Shown: piece by piece, positions 8,159 through 17,497 of the stretch
Position numbering within the stretch: the stretch's first letter is position 1
How the letters are laid out: each line of letters opens with the position of its first letter
Assembly: GCA_014804355.1 (NCBI GenBank)
Contig: JAAUZY010000022.1
Location: 48,860-112,859 of the forward strand
Length of the DNA stretch: 64,000 bases
Origin: Lachnospiraceae bacterium
GTDB lineage: Bacteria; Bacillota; Clostridia; Lachnospirales; Lachnospiraceae
Direction: 5' to 3'
Program-made: the position numbers and the translations under genes
The notes under the pieces: generated by a model
The model's database searches: none
The model's input: only the letters and a program-made list of their open reading frames with translations
Told to the model about the DNA's origin: nothing

Positions 8159-9970
8159 ATGAATGAAAACGAATTCAGAATAAAACTGAAATTGAGCACC
8201 GTGGCATTCCTGATCGCGACGGCGGGGACGCTGTGTTTTCCGCAGGTCCTGAATCTTAAGGAGAACACACTTGGTTTCACTAACAGTATTTTTGCCGTTT
8301 TCGTGTGGTTGTTGTGCTTGTATGCGGTGAACCGCTCGTTGCAGACGATCAATTTAAAGGACAAAAGGGGATGGATAATTGCGGGTATTTTAGCCTTTTT
8401 ATTTACCACGGCAATGCTGTTCGGCGTTCGGCTGGATGCCGTCGGAAACGTTGATTTCAAAGATTGGAGATTATGGGTATCCCTGCCTGTATTGACATGT
8501 CTCTTTACGATCCTTGTCAGGAAATTCTGGGATTTTTTAAGCGGTATGGAGGATCGGAAAGACAGACTTGCAGAACATATCAAAATGCCCGGCGTGCCGG
8601 GAAAAACGGCGGAGTATGTGAATATACTGACTTTTCTGTTTATGCTTCTGTGCTGGCTGCCGGTGCTGCTGGCGGTTTATCCGGGGTTCTTTGTGTACGA
8701 TGCACAGGAGGAGTGGCTGCAGGTCGCATCCAGAACATTTACTACCCATCATCCGCTTGTGCATGTGTTAATGCTGGGCGGGATCATCTGTGCGGTGCAT
8801 AAGGTAACAGGCTCCTATAATCTCGGAATTGCCTGCTATATGGTGGTGCAGATGATGATGGTGTCGGGTGCATTCACATATTTGCTTTCCTTTATGAGAA
8901 AAAGGAAGGTTTCTAAAGCGGTGAGGCTGCTCTCTCTGCTCTATTTTGCCTTTTTCCCGGTTATTGTCATGTTTACGCTTTGTTCTGCCAAGGACGCGTT
9001 GTTTACGGCGGCGCTTCTGTTGCTTCTATTGGCTCTTCTGGATATGGGAAGCGATGAGGAAGAGTTTTTCGCTTCCAAGAGTAAAAAGATCTTTTTTGTT
9101 CTCAGTGCGGTAGCAATGATGCTGTTTCGTAAAAACGGTGCCTATGCATTTGCAGTAATGGTGCCTATTCTGTTGTTATATCATAAAAAGTATCTGAAAA
9201 AAATTGCGGCTCTGCTGGCAGTCATATTTCTGTCGTATTTCGTGATCAATACCGGACTTACGGTGGTATTTCATGCAGAAGGCGGGGAGAATCAGGAGAT
9301 TCTTACGGTGCCCATACAGCAGCTTGCCAGAACCTACAAGTTCAATCAGGAAGTCTTTGAACCGGAGGATGTTGAGGCGCTTCATGAGATTCTGCCGGAA
9401 GAAGCGCTTGTATTATATAATCCTAAGTTGTCCGATCCGGTAAAAGTCCATTTTCAAAATGAAGTGTTTGCAGCGGACAAGTCCAAGTACGTCGGGCTTT
9501 GGGTGCGGATCGGTTTGAAGAAGCCTTTATCCTATATCAACGCATGGCTGATGAATTCGTACGGATTTTGGTATCCGGATACGGTGATTGATGTCTATTC
9601 CGGTAATACGGTGTTTACTTTTACTTATGAGGACAGCTCCTATTTCGGATATGAAGTGGAGGAGCCGGGATTTCGGGACAGCAAGATCCCGTGGCTTGAT
9701 GCGGCGTATCGCAAGCTGGCGCTGGAGATTTCCCAGGAAAAGATTCCCATATACTCCATGCTCTACTCTCCGGGGGGAATCTTCTGGTGCATTGCCCTTG
9801 TGTTCGCTTATGTGCTGTATCGGAAAAAGTATCATGTTGTGATTCCTTATATGATGGTGCTACTCGTCTGGCTGACGGTTATTTTAGGTCCTACGTATCT
9901 GCCGCGGTATGTGCTGATCTTTTGGTACGGGCTGCCGCTGTTTGCGGCTATGCTTTTGGAAGAGGTGTAG
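8159..9970 (+). CDS. Polytopic membrane protein, DUF6020-like
   Basis: 603 residues, about twelve hydrophobic segments. It shares with the gene at 27138 an ordered set of motifs: YPGFFVYDAQEEW versus YPTWLNNDAVWQ, THHPLVHVLMLGG versus NHHPYFHTLILKG, a CSAKDALF versus CMGKDEFF lysine-aspartate motif, and LTVPIQQLARTY versus LTMPTQHILCAY, followed by a long extracytoplasmic loop. I believe this is the family called DUF6020 in Clostridia; the name is from memory and the function is unproven. The acidic loop after TM and the setting suggest a GT-C-like lipid-linked sugar transferase. RBS is weak (TTGAGAAAAG). A promoter for the next gene follows directly. Confidence 0.65.
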   Translation: MNENEFRIKLKLSTVAFLIATAGTLCFPQVLNLKENTLGFTNSIFAVFVWLLCLYAVNRSLQTINLKDKRGWIIAGILAFLFTTAMLFGVRLDAVGNVDFKDWRLWVSLPVLTCLFTILVRKFWDFLSGMEDRKDRLAEHIKMPGVPGKTAEYVNILTFLFMLLCWLPVLLAVYPGFFVYDAQEEWLQVASRTFTTHHPLVHVLMLGGIICAVHKVTGSYNLGIACYMVVQMMMVSGAFTYLLSFMRKRKVSKAVRLLSLLYFAFFPVIVMFTLCSAKDALFTAALLLLLLALLDMGSDEEEFFASKSKKIFFVLSAVAMMLFRKNGAYAFAVMVPILLLYHKKYLKKIAALLAVIFLSYFVINTGLTVVFHAEGGENQEILTVPIQQLARTYKFNQEVFEPEDVEALHEILPEEALVLYNPKLSDPVKVHFQNEVFAADKSKYVGLWVRIGLKKPLSYINAWLMNSYGFWYPDTVIDVYSGNTVFTFTYEDSSYFGYEVEEPGFRDSKIPWLDAAYRKLALEISQEKIPIYSMLYSPGGIFWCIALVFAYVLYRKKYHVVIPYMMVLLVWLTVILGPTYLPRYVLIFWYGLPLFAAMLLEEV

Positions 9971-9975
9971 CTTAG

Positions 9976-10004
9976 TTGTAAAAAATATACAATCGTGATA
10001 TACT
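9976..10004 (+). promoter_or_regulatory. Sigma-A-type promoter with extended -10
   Basis: TTGTAA (9976-9981), exactly 17 bases, then TATACT (9999-10004) preceded by TGa. Lies 79 bases before the polymerase-like gene at 10083, so the locus is not a single transcription unit. Confidence 0.6.
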
Positions 10005-10082
10005 AAGCAATGATATTCTGACGGCTTATCAGTAAGCGTGGCGGAACTGATATGATATTTTGGAAAAGATCAGGAATGGATA

Positions 10083-12650
10083 ATGAACAGGATACTGAAT
10101 AGAAGACAGGCAATCTGTGGAACGGTCTGGATCATTGTACTGTGCGCGGTGTTTACGCTGTGGCCGGTTCGTCTGATCAAGGAGACGGTGAATGCCAACA
10201 GTAAGACACTGCCCGGAACTGTTATGGAATCTGAGGAGATTACGTCAGGCTATGTGGTACAGCAGATGTTCATCGCCCAATATGACAGATTAAAAAATAT
10301 TGATATTTACCTCCATGAGGGAACGACAGGGGAAGAGTTCAATTTCGTGTTGTATGATGCGGCCATGAATGTGATCATGCAGCAGGTGATCAATACGGAA
10401 GACATGAAGATGATTCCGGGCTTCTGTACGGTGCAGGTCAATATCGATACACAGGTCGGCAGGGAATATTATTTCCTGCTGCAGGGGATCGAAGAGCCGT
10501 TTCGTGTAGCGTATCAATATACGGCGGATTCGGGAAATATTTATAACGGCACACTGTACTATGGCAATGTGGAAGATACGGAACGCTGCATGATAGCCGT
10601 GTATGAATATGAGGTGCCGCTTCGCAAGGGCAAAACACTATTGTGTGCTGCTCTGTTTGTGTTGTTTGCGGTTCTGGTCAATTATCTAACAGGCAGGTAT
10701 TATCGGAGGTATCCGGAGAGAAATGTACTGGTCACGGTGGAGCAGACTGTCAAGGTTGTGTGTAATCCGCTCATTATACTTGCAGGCTGTGTGGCGTGCG
10801 CGGCGGTGTGGCCATGCAAATTGTTCACGACCAATACTGTCTCCATATTCTTCTATGAAGGAAGTATTCTGCTTACGGTGGCGCTTCTGCTCTATGCGGT
10901 CAATCATGACAGGACAGGCTGTGCCACGGACAGAACGTTCTTAGATGTTCTGAAAATAAATATGCCGGGCTGGTTGCAGTCAATGATGTTTGCAGGGGCG
11001 ATCTGGGCTTGTTGTAATTATATGAACGGGCTGTATGAGATCCATCATACAGTAGCATACAGACAGCAGCTGATTTTCTTTGCGCTTGCGGTGATTGTGA
11101 CCTATAGGCGCAAGGATATTTTAAATATAATTAACCTCGTGTACCTCATCGTGGCGGCGTTTATCGGTATGCATTATTATCAAGGTGCCTTGGCGGCACT
11201 GACAGACCCGGAAGAAACCCAGGTTCTCGCGGTGAAGCTTACCGTGTGGGCCGGTATTCTGGCAGGGCTTGTGGTGATTGGCACCATACGTGTTCTGATA
11301 CGGGGGCAGGTCAGAGGCGTATGCGTTCCGTACTGTGTTTTAGTGACGGTGTTTTTTGCGGCGATTATCTTATATCGCAATACGAGAGGATGGCCGGTCT
11401 ATCTGGTATGTTCGTTTGCTCTGTTTTATCTGAACATGGCGGCGTGGGACGGGAAGGCCGGGCTACTCCGGAATATCTGTAACGGAATCCTGCTTCACTT
11501 TGGAGTGATGGTGGTGTACTGTCTGCTGCACAGACCGTATATGTTCTTTCAATACTACAGATATCCCTTCATCTTCCATACGGTGACGATGTCGGCGGTA
11601 TATCTTGCTCTGGTAGTGGGTGCCGCACTGGTGAAGTTTTTAGACGCATACAGGAGAGAGCAGAGATTGGCGGTTGTCTATAAAGAGCTGATTATGTTCG
11701 GCGTATCGGCAGTATATCTGCTGTTTACGTTGTCCAGAACGGGATATCTGGCGGTTCTTGTCATGTCGGTGGTGATGATTCCGGTGCTCTGTTTCTCTAT
11801 GCGGAACAGATGGCGCAGCATGCTGCAAAGTATCGGTATGATGTTGCTTGCGGCCACGGTTTGTTTCCCAGTGGTATTTACGGCACAGAGGATGGTCCCG
11901 GCGGTGGTCGCCAGACCGCAGATGCATGAGATCGAAGAATTGCCCGTAGAGATCGTGCATGGCAGGGATATGGATTCTTATTATTACATTACCATCCAGC
12001 GGTTCATACAGGTGTTTCAGATGAAGGTGCTGGGCATACCGGAGGAGGAGAGTCTGCGGGCGATCTATATGGTTGCCGATGCGAAAGAGGAGGTGTCCGA
12101 TGATCCGTATGTGCTGGAGGGAGAGGCAATTTTGCTTGCATCGTTACGGGATACGATGCCGGGAGCAGAGCGTCTTACAGCCGACGGGCAGATGATGGAT
12201 ATGGCATCTGCGGATACGCAGCCGGAGGGCGAGGTTCAGGACGCTGAGGATAGTGAGGAAGAATATTCCTATACAAACGGAAGATTAGAAATTTTCAGAC
12301 TGTATTATAATAATCTCAACAAGGTCGGACATGAAGATATGGGGATTATGGAGCCGAACGGTCATTATAACGTTCATGCACATAATATCTACCTTCAGGC
12401 TGCCTATGACCACGGGATCTATGTGGGCATGATCTTTATTCTGTTGGGTGCCGGCACACTGGTGCAGGCGGCAGTCTATTTTCATAGACGCAAAGAGGAC
12501 AGAGTCTGTGCGGCGCTGCCGCTTGCCCTGTTGATTCTTTTTGCGGTTGCGGGGCTGACGGAATGGATCTTCCATCCCTGCAGTTCGATTGCATATTGTT
12601 TACTGTTGACAATGGCACCGCTTTTGATCGACAGAAAGAAAGCGGCGTAG
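10083..12650 (+). CDS. O-antigen ligase/polymerase-like membrane protein (Wzy/WaaL fold)
   Basis: 855 residues, long for the family. TM1 (residues 10-30) is followed by an unusual soluble region (about 35-185, probably an extracytoplasmic beta-domain), then about ten membrane spans. The large late loop (about 600-770) ends in NVHAHNIYLQAAYDHG (about 763-778), the His-containing motif typical of Wzy_C/O-antigen ligase proteins, next to the last membrane spans. The loop includes an acidic stretch near residues 700-730. Proposed role: polymerising lipid-linked repeat units or ligating polymer to an acceptor. Another, smaller polymerase candidate lies at 55375. RBS AGGAATGGATA before ATG 10083. 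Confidence 0.78.
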   Translation: MNRILNRRQAICGTVWIIVLCAVFTLWPVRLIKETVNANSKTLPGTVMESEEITSGYVVQQMFIAQYDRLKNIDIYLHEGTTGEEFNFVLYDAAMNVIMQQVINTEDMKMIPGFCTVQVNIDTQVGREYYFLLQGIEEPFRVAYQYTADSGNIYNGTLYYGNVEDTERCMIAVYEYEVPLRKGKTLLCAALFVLFAVLVNYLTGRYYRRYPERNVLVTVEQTVKVVCNPLIILAGCVACAAVWPCKLFTTNTVSIFFYEGSILLTVALLLYAVNHDRTGCATDRTFLDVLKINMPGWLQSMMFAGAIWACCNYMNGLYEIHHTVAYRQQLIFFALAVIVTYRRKDILNIINLVYLIVAAFIGMHYYQGALAALTDPEETQVLAVKLTVWAGILAGLVVIGTIRVLIRGQVRGVCVPYCVLVTVFFAAIILYRNTRGWPVYLVCSFALFYLNMAAWDGKAGLLRNICNGILLHFGVMVVYCLLHRPYMFFQYYRYPFIFHTVTMSAVYLALVVGAALVKFLDAYRREQRLAVVYKELIMFGVSAVYLLFTLSRTGYLAVLVMSVVMIPVLCFSMRNRWRSMLQSIGMMLLAATVCFPVVFTAQRMVPAVVARPQMHEIEELPVEIVHGRDMDSYYYITIQRFIQVFQMKVLGIPEEESLRAIYMVADAKEEVSDDPYVLEGEAILLASLRDTMPGAERLTADGQMMDMASADTQPEGEVQDAEDSEEEYSYTNGRLEIFRLYYNNLNKVGHEDMGIMEPNGHYNVHAHNIYLQAAYDHGIYVGMIFILLGAGTLVQAAVYFHRRKEDRVCAALPLALLILFAVAGLTEWIFHPCSSIAYCLLLTMAPLLIDRKKAA

Positions 12651-12659
12651 GATGAAACT

Positions 12660-14543
12660 ATGAATAAAGAGAGAAAACCCTTTAATGTAAAGCTGTTTTA
12701 TAGGAGAACCTGTCTAATCATATATGATGTGATCAGTGTGATTCTGGCGAGTTATCTGGCGATCGTGATGCGTTATGAATTCCGCGTGGACGCGATACCG
12801 GAGCATTTCCTGAGTCCGATTGAACATGTGATGCCGTTAAACATCGTGGTGACGCTGGCAATTTTTTACGTTTTCCGTCTGTACAGCAGTCTCTGGGCTT
12901 TCGCGGGCGAGTCGGAATTACAGAATATTGTAGTATCCTGCGTGCTGTCTACTATTGTAAACAGTGTGTGCCTGCAATTTTTTAAGACTACGTCCAGTGC
13001 GGTGCCCAGAAGTTACTATTTCCTTTATCTGTTCCTGCTGATCACATGTATATTCAGCAGCCGTTTCTCATACCGATTCTTCCGGAGCCTGAAACATAAG
13101 CAGCAGAATAAGAAGAACAGGATTGCCGTTATGGTGATCGGAGCGGGAGAAGCAGCGAATCTGATTATTAAGGAGATCGTCAACAGCAACTTTTCCACCA
13201 TGGTCATCAAATGTATTATTGATGATGACAAGGGAAAATGGGGAAGATATATTCAGGGCATCAAGGTTGTGGGTGGTCGTGACAAGATCGTGGAATGCGC
13301 CGATATCTATGAGGTGGACGAGATTATCGTGGCGATGCCGTCGGCCACCAGGGCGGAGATTAAAAGTATTCTGGAGATCTGTAAGGATACAAACTGTAAG
13401 CTGCGCTCCCTGCCGGGCATGTACCAGTTGGTGAACGGAGAGGTTAACGTCAGTAAATTGCGGGATGTAGAGGTGGAGGATCTGCTGGGCAGAGATCCGA
13501 TCAGTGTAGATCTGGATTCCATCCTTGGCTATGTACAGGGCAAGTCAGTGCTGGTCACCGGAGGCGGCGGTTCCATCGGCAGTGAGCTGTGCCGGCAGAT
13601 TGCGTCTCACAGACCTAAGAGGCTTATTATTGTAGATATTTATGAGAATACGGTGTATGATGTGCAGCAGGAATTGAGGGCGAAATATCCGGAGCTGGAT
13701 CTGGTAGTGCTGATTGCATCCGTGCGGAATACAAACCGTATGAACTATATCTTCTCGGAATACCGGCCTGACATTGTATATCATGCGGCGGCGCACAAGC
13801 ATGTACCGCTTATGGAGGACAGCCCTACCGAGGCGATTAAGAATAACGTGTTCGGAACCTTCAAGACCGCACAGGCCGCCGCCATGAGCGGTGTGAAGCG
13901 CTTCGTTATGATTTCTACCGATAAGGCGGTAAACCCGACAAATATTATGGGAGCCAGCAAACGGATCTGTGAGATGATCATACAGACTTTTGACAAGCAT
14001 TACGAGACGGAGTTTGTGGCGGTTCGGTTCGGCAATGTATTAGGCAGTAACGGCAGCGTTATCCCGCTGTTCCGTAAACAGATTGCTGCGGGAGGACCTG
14101 TTACCGTGACCCATCCGGATATCATCCGTTATTTTATGACGATTCCGGAGGCGGTATCGCTTGTCCTGCAGGCGGGCGCTTATGCACGAGGCGGGGAGAT
14201 CTTCGTGCTGGACATGGGGGAACCCGTGAAAATACTGGATCTGGCACAGAATCTGATCAAATTGTCGGGCTATCGTGTGGGAGAGGATATCCAGATTGAA
14301 TTTACTGGACTACGACCGGGCGAGAAGTTGTATGAAGAGCTTCTCATGGACGAGGAGGGCATGAAGGATACGGCGAATAAGATGATCCATATCGGGAAGC
14401 CGATCGAACTCAATGAACATGAGTTTTTCACGCAGCTGAAAGAACTGAAAGATGAATGTCAGATTGAAAGTTCGGATATCAGACCGCTTATTAAGAAGAT
14501 CGTTCCGTCTTATCACAGTCAGGATGAGGAGAACCAGAAATAG
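12660..14543 (+). CDS. UDP-GlcNAc 4,6-dehydratase, membrane-bound (PglF/CapD/WbpM-like)
   Basis: 627 residues. Four N-terminal membrane spans (about 15-140), a first Rossmann domain (VIGAGEAANLI near 160) and a C-terminal SDR domain with VTGGGGSIGSEL (about 298-309) and the altered catalytic motif STDKAVNPTNIMGASKR, as in PglF and WbpM where the usual Tyr is replaced. The enzyme converts UDP-GlcNAc to UDP-2-acetamido-2,6-dideoxy-4-keto-hexose at the membrane. It is the first gene of a Pgl-like cassette with the aminotransferase at 14581 and the initiating transferase at 15759. It starts 9 bases after the previous stop, so co-transcription is likely. Confidence 0.92.
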   Translation: MNKERKPFNVKLFYRRTCLIIYDVISVILASYLAIVMRYEFRVDAIPEHFLSPIEHVMPLNIVVTLAIFYVFRLYSSLWAFAGESELQNIVVSCVLSTIVNSVCLQFFKTTSSAVPRSYYFLYLFLLITCIFSSRFSYRFFRSLKHKQQNKKNRIAVMVIGAGEAANLIIKEIVNSNFSTMVIKCIIDDDKGKWGRYIQGIKVVGGRDKIVECADIYEVDEIIVAMPSATRAEIKSILEICKDTNCKLRSLPGMYQLVNGEVNVSKLRDVEVEDLLGRDPISVDLDSILGYVQGKSVLVTGGGGSIGSELCRQIASHRPKRLIIVDIYENTVYDVQQELRAKYPELDLVVLIASVRNTNRMNYIFSEYRPDIVYHAAAHKHVPLMEDSPTEAIKNNVFGTFKTAQAAAMSGVKRFVMISTDKAVNPTNIMGASKRICEMIIQTFDKHYETEFVAVRFGNVLGSNGSVIPLFRKQIAAGGPVTVTHPDIIRYFMTIPEAVSLVLQAGAYARGGEIFVLDMGEPVKILDLAQNLIKLSGYRVGEDIQIEFTGLRPGEKLYEELLMDEEGMKDTANKMIHIGKPIELNEHEFFTQLKELKDECQIESSDIRPLIKKIVPSYHSQDEENQK

Positions 14544-14580
14544 AGATATTTTATTGATCCGGAAAGGAAAAGAGGCTGTT

Positions 14581-15708
14581 ATGGAGAAGAAAAGGATATA
14601 CTTATCGTGCCCGACCATGCACGGGGAAGAGCAGAAATATGTACAGGAAGCATTCGACACGAACTGGGTTGCGCCGCTTGGCCCTAATGTCAGTGCTTTT
14701 GAACAGGAGATAGCGGCATATACGGGGTGCGGTCATGCGGCGGCGCTGAGTGCGGGAACGGCGGCGATCCACCTGGCACTGAAGCTGATCGGAGTCGGAC
14801 AGGGCGATATCGTGTTCGTGTCGGATCTGACTTTCTCGGCAACCTGTAATCCGATCGCGTACGAGGATGCGACACCGGTATTTATCGATGCGGAACCGGA
14901 TACATGGAATATGTCTCCGGAGGCGCTTAAGCGGGCTTTTGAGAAATATCCTCACCCGAAAGCCGTAATCTGCGTGCATTTGTACGGTACTCCCGCAAAA
15001 TTGGATGAGATCATGGCAATCTGCGAGGAACACGGTGTACCGATGATCGAGGATGCGGCGGAGTCTTTGAGCAGTACTTACAAGGGAAGGCATACGGGTA
15101 CATTCGGTAAATACGGCATTTATTCTTTTAACGGAAATAAGATTATCACCACTTCCGGCGGTGGTATGCTGGTATCAGCAGAGGAAGAGGCAACGAAACG
15201 CGCTACCTTCCTGGCTACACAGGCAAGGGATCCCGCCAGACATTATCAACATTCCCAGATTGGGTATAATTATCGTATGAGCAATGTCACGGCAGGAATC
15301 GGTCGGGGACAGCTTCTCCATATAGAGGAGCATAAGACCAAGAAGAAAGCGATCTATAAACAGTATCAGGAAGCTTTCGCGGATATGCCGCAGATCAGCA
15401 TGAATCCGCTGAATCCAGAGGGAGATGCAAACTGCTGGCTGTCCTGCATGACAATTAAAGACGGGTGTAATGTAACACCTGATATGATAATGGACGCATT
15501 GGCGGAGGAGAATATCGAGTCGCGTCCGATCTGGAAACCGATGCATTTGCAGCCAGTTTTTGAAAAATGTGATTTCATCGCTCACAATGAGGACGGAAGC
15601 AGTGTGGGAGAGGATGTATTCAACAGAGGGCTCTGTCTGCCCAGCGATATTAAGAATACGGATGAGGATATGGAACTGATTATCCGTACGGTTCGCGGGT
15701 GTTTTTAA
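14581..15708 (+). CDS. UDP-4-amino-sugar aminotransferase (PglE-like, DegT family)
   Basis: 375 residues. PLP enzyme with AALSAGTAAIHLALKL, MIEDAAESL and SFNGNKIITTSGGGML, in which Lys187 is the Schiff-base lysine. Together with the upstream dehydratase it should form UDP-4-amino-4,6-dideoxy-GlcNAc, the precursor of bacillosamine. ATG 14581 was chosen because the domain (KKRIYLSCPTMHGEE) begins there and it follows GGAAAGGAAAAGAGG; a longer in-frame reading would run into the preceding gene. No left-handed beta-helix PglD acetyltransferase follows; the neighbour after the initiating transferase is an ATP-grasp ligase instead. Confidence 0.9.
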   Translation: MEKKRIYLSCPTMHGEEQKYVQEAFDTNWVAPLGPNVSAFEQEIAAYTGCGHAAALSAGTAAIHLALKLIGVGQGDIVFVSDLTFSATCNPIAYEDATPVFIDAEPDTWNMSPEALKRAFEKYPHPKAVICVHLYGTPAKLDEIMAICEEHGVPMIEDAAESLSSTYKGRHTGTFGKYGIYSFNGNKIITTSGGGMLVSAEEEATKRATFLATQARDPARHYQHSQIGYNYRMSNVTAGIGRGQLLHIEEHKTKKKAIYKQYQEAFADMPQISMNPLNPEGDANCWLSCMTIKDGCNVTPDMIMDALAEENIESRPIWKPMHLQPVFEKCDFIAHNEDGSSVGEDVFNRGLCLPSDIKNTDEDMELIIRTVRGCF

Positions 15709-15758
15709 GACGGACTATTACGCTCTGTATCGGGACGTGAGATAAAGAGGGACAGCGT

Positions 15759-16394
15759 ATGTATAAAAACTGTATTAAAAGATGTTTGGATTTTCTGCTT
15801 TCTCTTTGCGGGATTATCGTACTCAGCCCTATTTTGCTTATACTATGTATTCTGGTACGTGTGAAGCTGGGAAGCCCTGTATTATTCCGGCAGGAGCGGC
15901 CGGGGAGGGACGAGAAGATCTTCACATTGTGTAAATTTCGCACGATGACGGATGAAAAGGATGAGAACGGAAAACTTTTGCCGGATGCAGTGAGGCTGAC
16001 AAAATTCGGGAAGTTCCTGCGTGGGACAAGTCTGGATGAACTGCCGGAACTTTTTAATATTCTAAAAGGAGATATGAGTATTATAGGTCCCAGACCGCTG
16101 CTGGTGTCGTATCTGCCCTATTACAGTGAACGGGAGCGGCTTCGCCACAGTGTGCGGCCGGGACTGACGGGGTTAGCGCAGGTCAGCGGACGCAATTTCA
16201 TCGATTGGGACAGGCGGCTTGCCAAGGATGTGGAGTATGTGGAGAACCTTACTTTCGGCATGGATGTGAAAGTGTTGTGGATGACGGTGAAGACGGTGCT
16301 TGGGCATACCGACGAGGTGGCAGAGGATACCAATGCGGTGGAGGGCAATTTTGCCGAGATACGCCGGAAGAGGCTGGAAGAAACGGGAGAATAG
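15759..16394 (+). CDS. Initiating phosphoglycosyl transferase (PglC-like sugar transferase)
   Basis: 211 residues, the size of monotopic PglC enzymes. One N-terminal hydrophobic re-entrant helix (about 10-32), the CKFRTMTD motif, the catalytic Asp-Glu pair in SLDELPELFNIL and SIIGPRPLL, then RPGLTGLAQVSGRN. It transfers a sugar-1-phosphate from a UDP-sugar to undecaprenyl phosphate and so starts the repeat unit; the adjacent dehydratase and aminotransferase point to a bacillosamine-type sugar as substrate. RBS GAGGGACAGC before ATG 15759. Confidence 0.93.
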   Translation: MYKNCIKRCLDFLLSLCGIIVLSPILLILCILVRVKLGSPVLFRQERPGRDEKIFTLCKFRTMTDEKDENGKLLPDAVRLTKFGKFLRGTSLDELPELFNILKGDMSIIGPRPLLVSYLPYYSERERLRHSVRPGLTGLAQVSGRNFIDWDRRLAKDVEYVENLTFGMDVKVLWMTVKTVLGHTDEVAEDTNAVEGNFAEIRRKRLEETGE

Positions 16395-16414
16395 AGAAAG
16401 GTGCAGGTAGCGGG

Positions 16415-17398
16415 TTGAATATATTAATTTTGAGCGCAGGTACGAGGAATAAGGTAGTACAGTTCTTTAAGAAAGAGTTAGAGGGCAGGGGACGGGTCAT
16501 TGCTACGGACTGCAGTAATCTGGCTCCGGCGGTATATGACGCGGATGCTTTTTATCTGGTGCCGCGAATTACTGCGCCGGGATATTTGGATGTGATTTTG
16601 GATATCTGCAAAAAAGAAAAAATAACGGGTGTATTTTCACTTATTGATCCGGAGCTGAGCATGCTGGCGAAGGAGCGGGAGAGATTCCTTGCAGTGGGAA
16701 CGACACCGATTATATCGGATTATGATCTGGTAGAGACATGTTTCGATAAATACAGAATGTATGAGTTACTCTGTAAAATGCAGATTCCTACAGGGAAATG
16801 TTATACCGATAAGGGGCGTTTTTATCAAGCCGAGGCAAACGGTGAGATCACATATCCGGTGTTTGTCAAACCCGTGAGAGGCAGCGCCAGTCTGCATATC
16901 AACAAGGTCAGCGGACGTGAGGAGATCGAAGTTTTGTATGCTCTCCATGAGGATTTGATGATACAGGAGTACATGGACGGGCAGGAATACGGCGCGGATG
17001 TGTATATCGATATGATAAGCGGTAAGTGTACCTCGATCTTTGTCAAGAAGAAGGTCAAGATGCGCGCAGGAGAGACGGACAAATCAGTGTCCTTCAAGGA
17101 TGAGAGGCTGTTTGAGCTGATACGCGGGTTTGTGGAAAAATGTGGATTCCGCGGTATGATTGATATTGATATCTTTGAGATCGGCGGTGAGTATTATATT
17201 TCTGAGGTCAATCCCCGATTCGGAGGCGGTTATCCTCACGCCTATGCGTGCGGTGTCAATATGGCGGCATCAGTGCTCCGTAATCTGGAGGGGCAGGAAA
17301 ATAAAGCAGAAATCGGGAATTATTTGGAAAATATCTGTATGATGAAGTATAATGAAATTGCGATACGCGATATGAACGGGGAAGAAATTGTTCCATGA
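16415..17398 (+). CDS. ATP-grasp ligase, carbamoyl-phosphate-synthase-like
   Basis: 327 residues. N-terminal Rossmann-like part (NILILSAGTRNKVVQFF), then an ATP-grasp core: YPVFVKPVRGSASLHINKV (ATP lysine), IQEYMDGQEYGADVYID, and the metal-binding end ISEVNPRFGGGYPHAYACG. ATP-grasp enzymes join a carboxylate to an amine or thiol via an acyl-phosphate. Its position between the initiating transferase and a GT4 suggests that it acts on the 4-amino sugar, for example by attaching an amino acid; this is inference. Start: TTG 16415 begins the first strand immediately and follows AGGTAGCGGG; a much longer in-frame extension back to 16205 overlaps the previous gene and has no domain content. Confidence 0.85.
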   Translation: MNILILSAGTRNKVVQFFKKELEGRGRVIATDCSNLAPAVYDADAFYLVPRITAPGYLDVILDICKKEKITGVFSLIDPELSMLAKERERFLAVGTTPIISDYDLVETCFDKYRMYELLCKMQIPTGKCYTDKGRFYQAEANGEITYPVFVKPVRGSASLHINKVSGREEIEVLYALHEDLMIQEYMDGQEYGADVYIDMISGKCTSIFVKKKVKMRAGETDKSVSFKDERLFELIRGFVEKCGFRGMIDIDIFEIGGEYYISEVNPRFGGGYPHAYACGVNMAASVLRNLEGQENKAEIGNYLENICMMKYNEIAIRDMNGEEIVP

Positions 17399-17497
17399 TT
17401 TACGGAAGCTTCCGGAAGGTGTGTATGGATTACAAACTTGTTAATGCGCTGTCATAACGAAGCTGAGACAAGAGCGTGCGCAGGAATGAGGATTAAT

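Noticed and set aside
16205-16414. N-terminal extension of the ATP-grasp gene
   Set aside because: Lies in an alternative frame of the PglC-like gene, with Gly/Cys-rich nonsense composition; TTG 16415 fits the fold.
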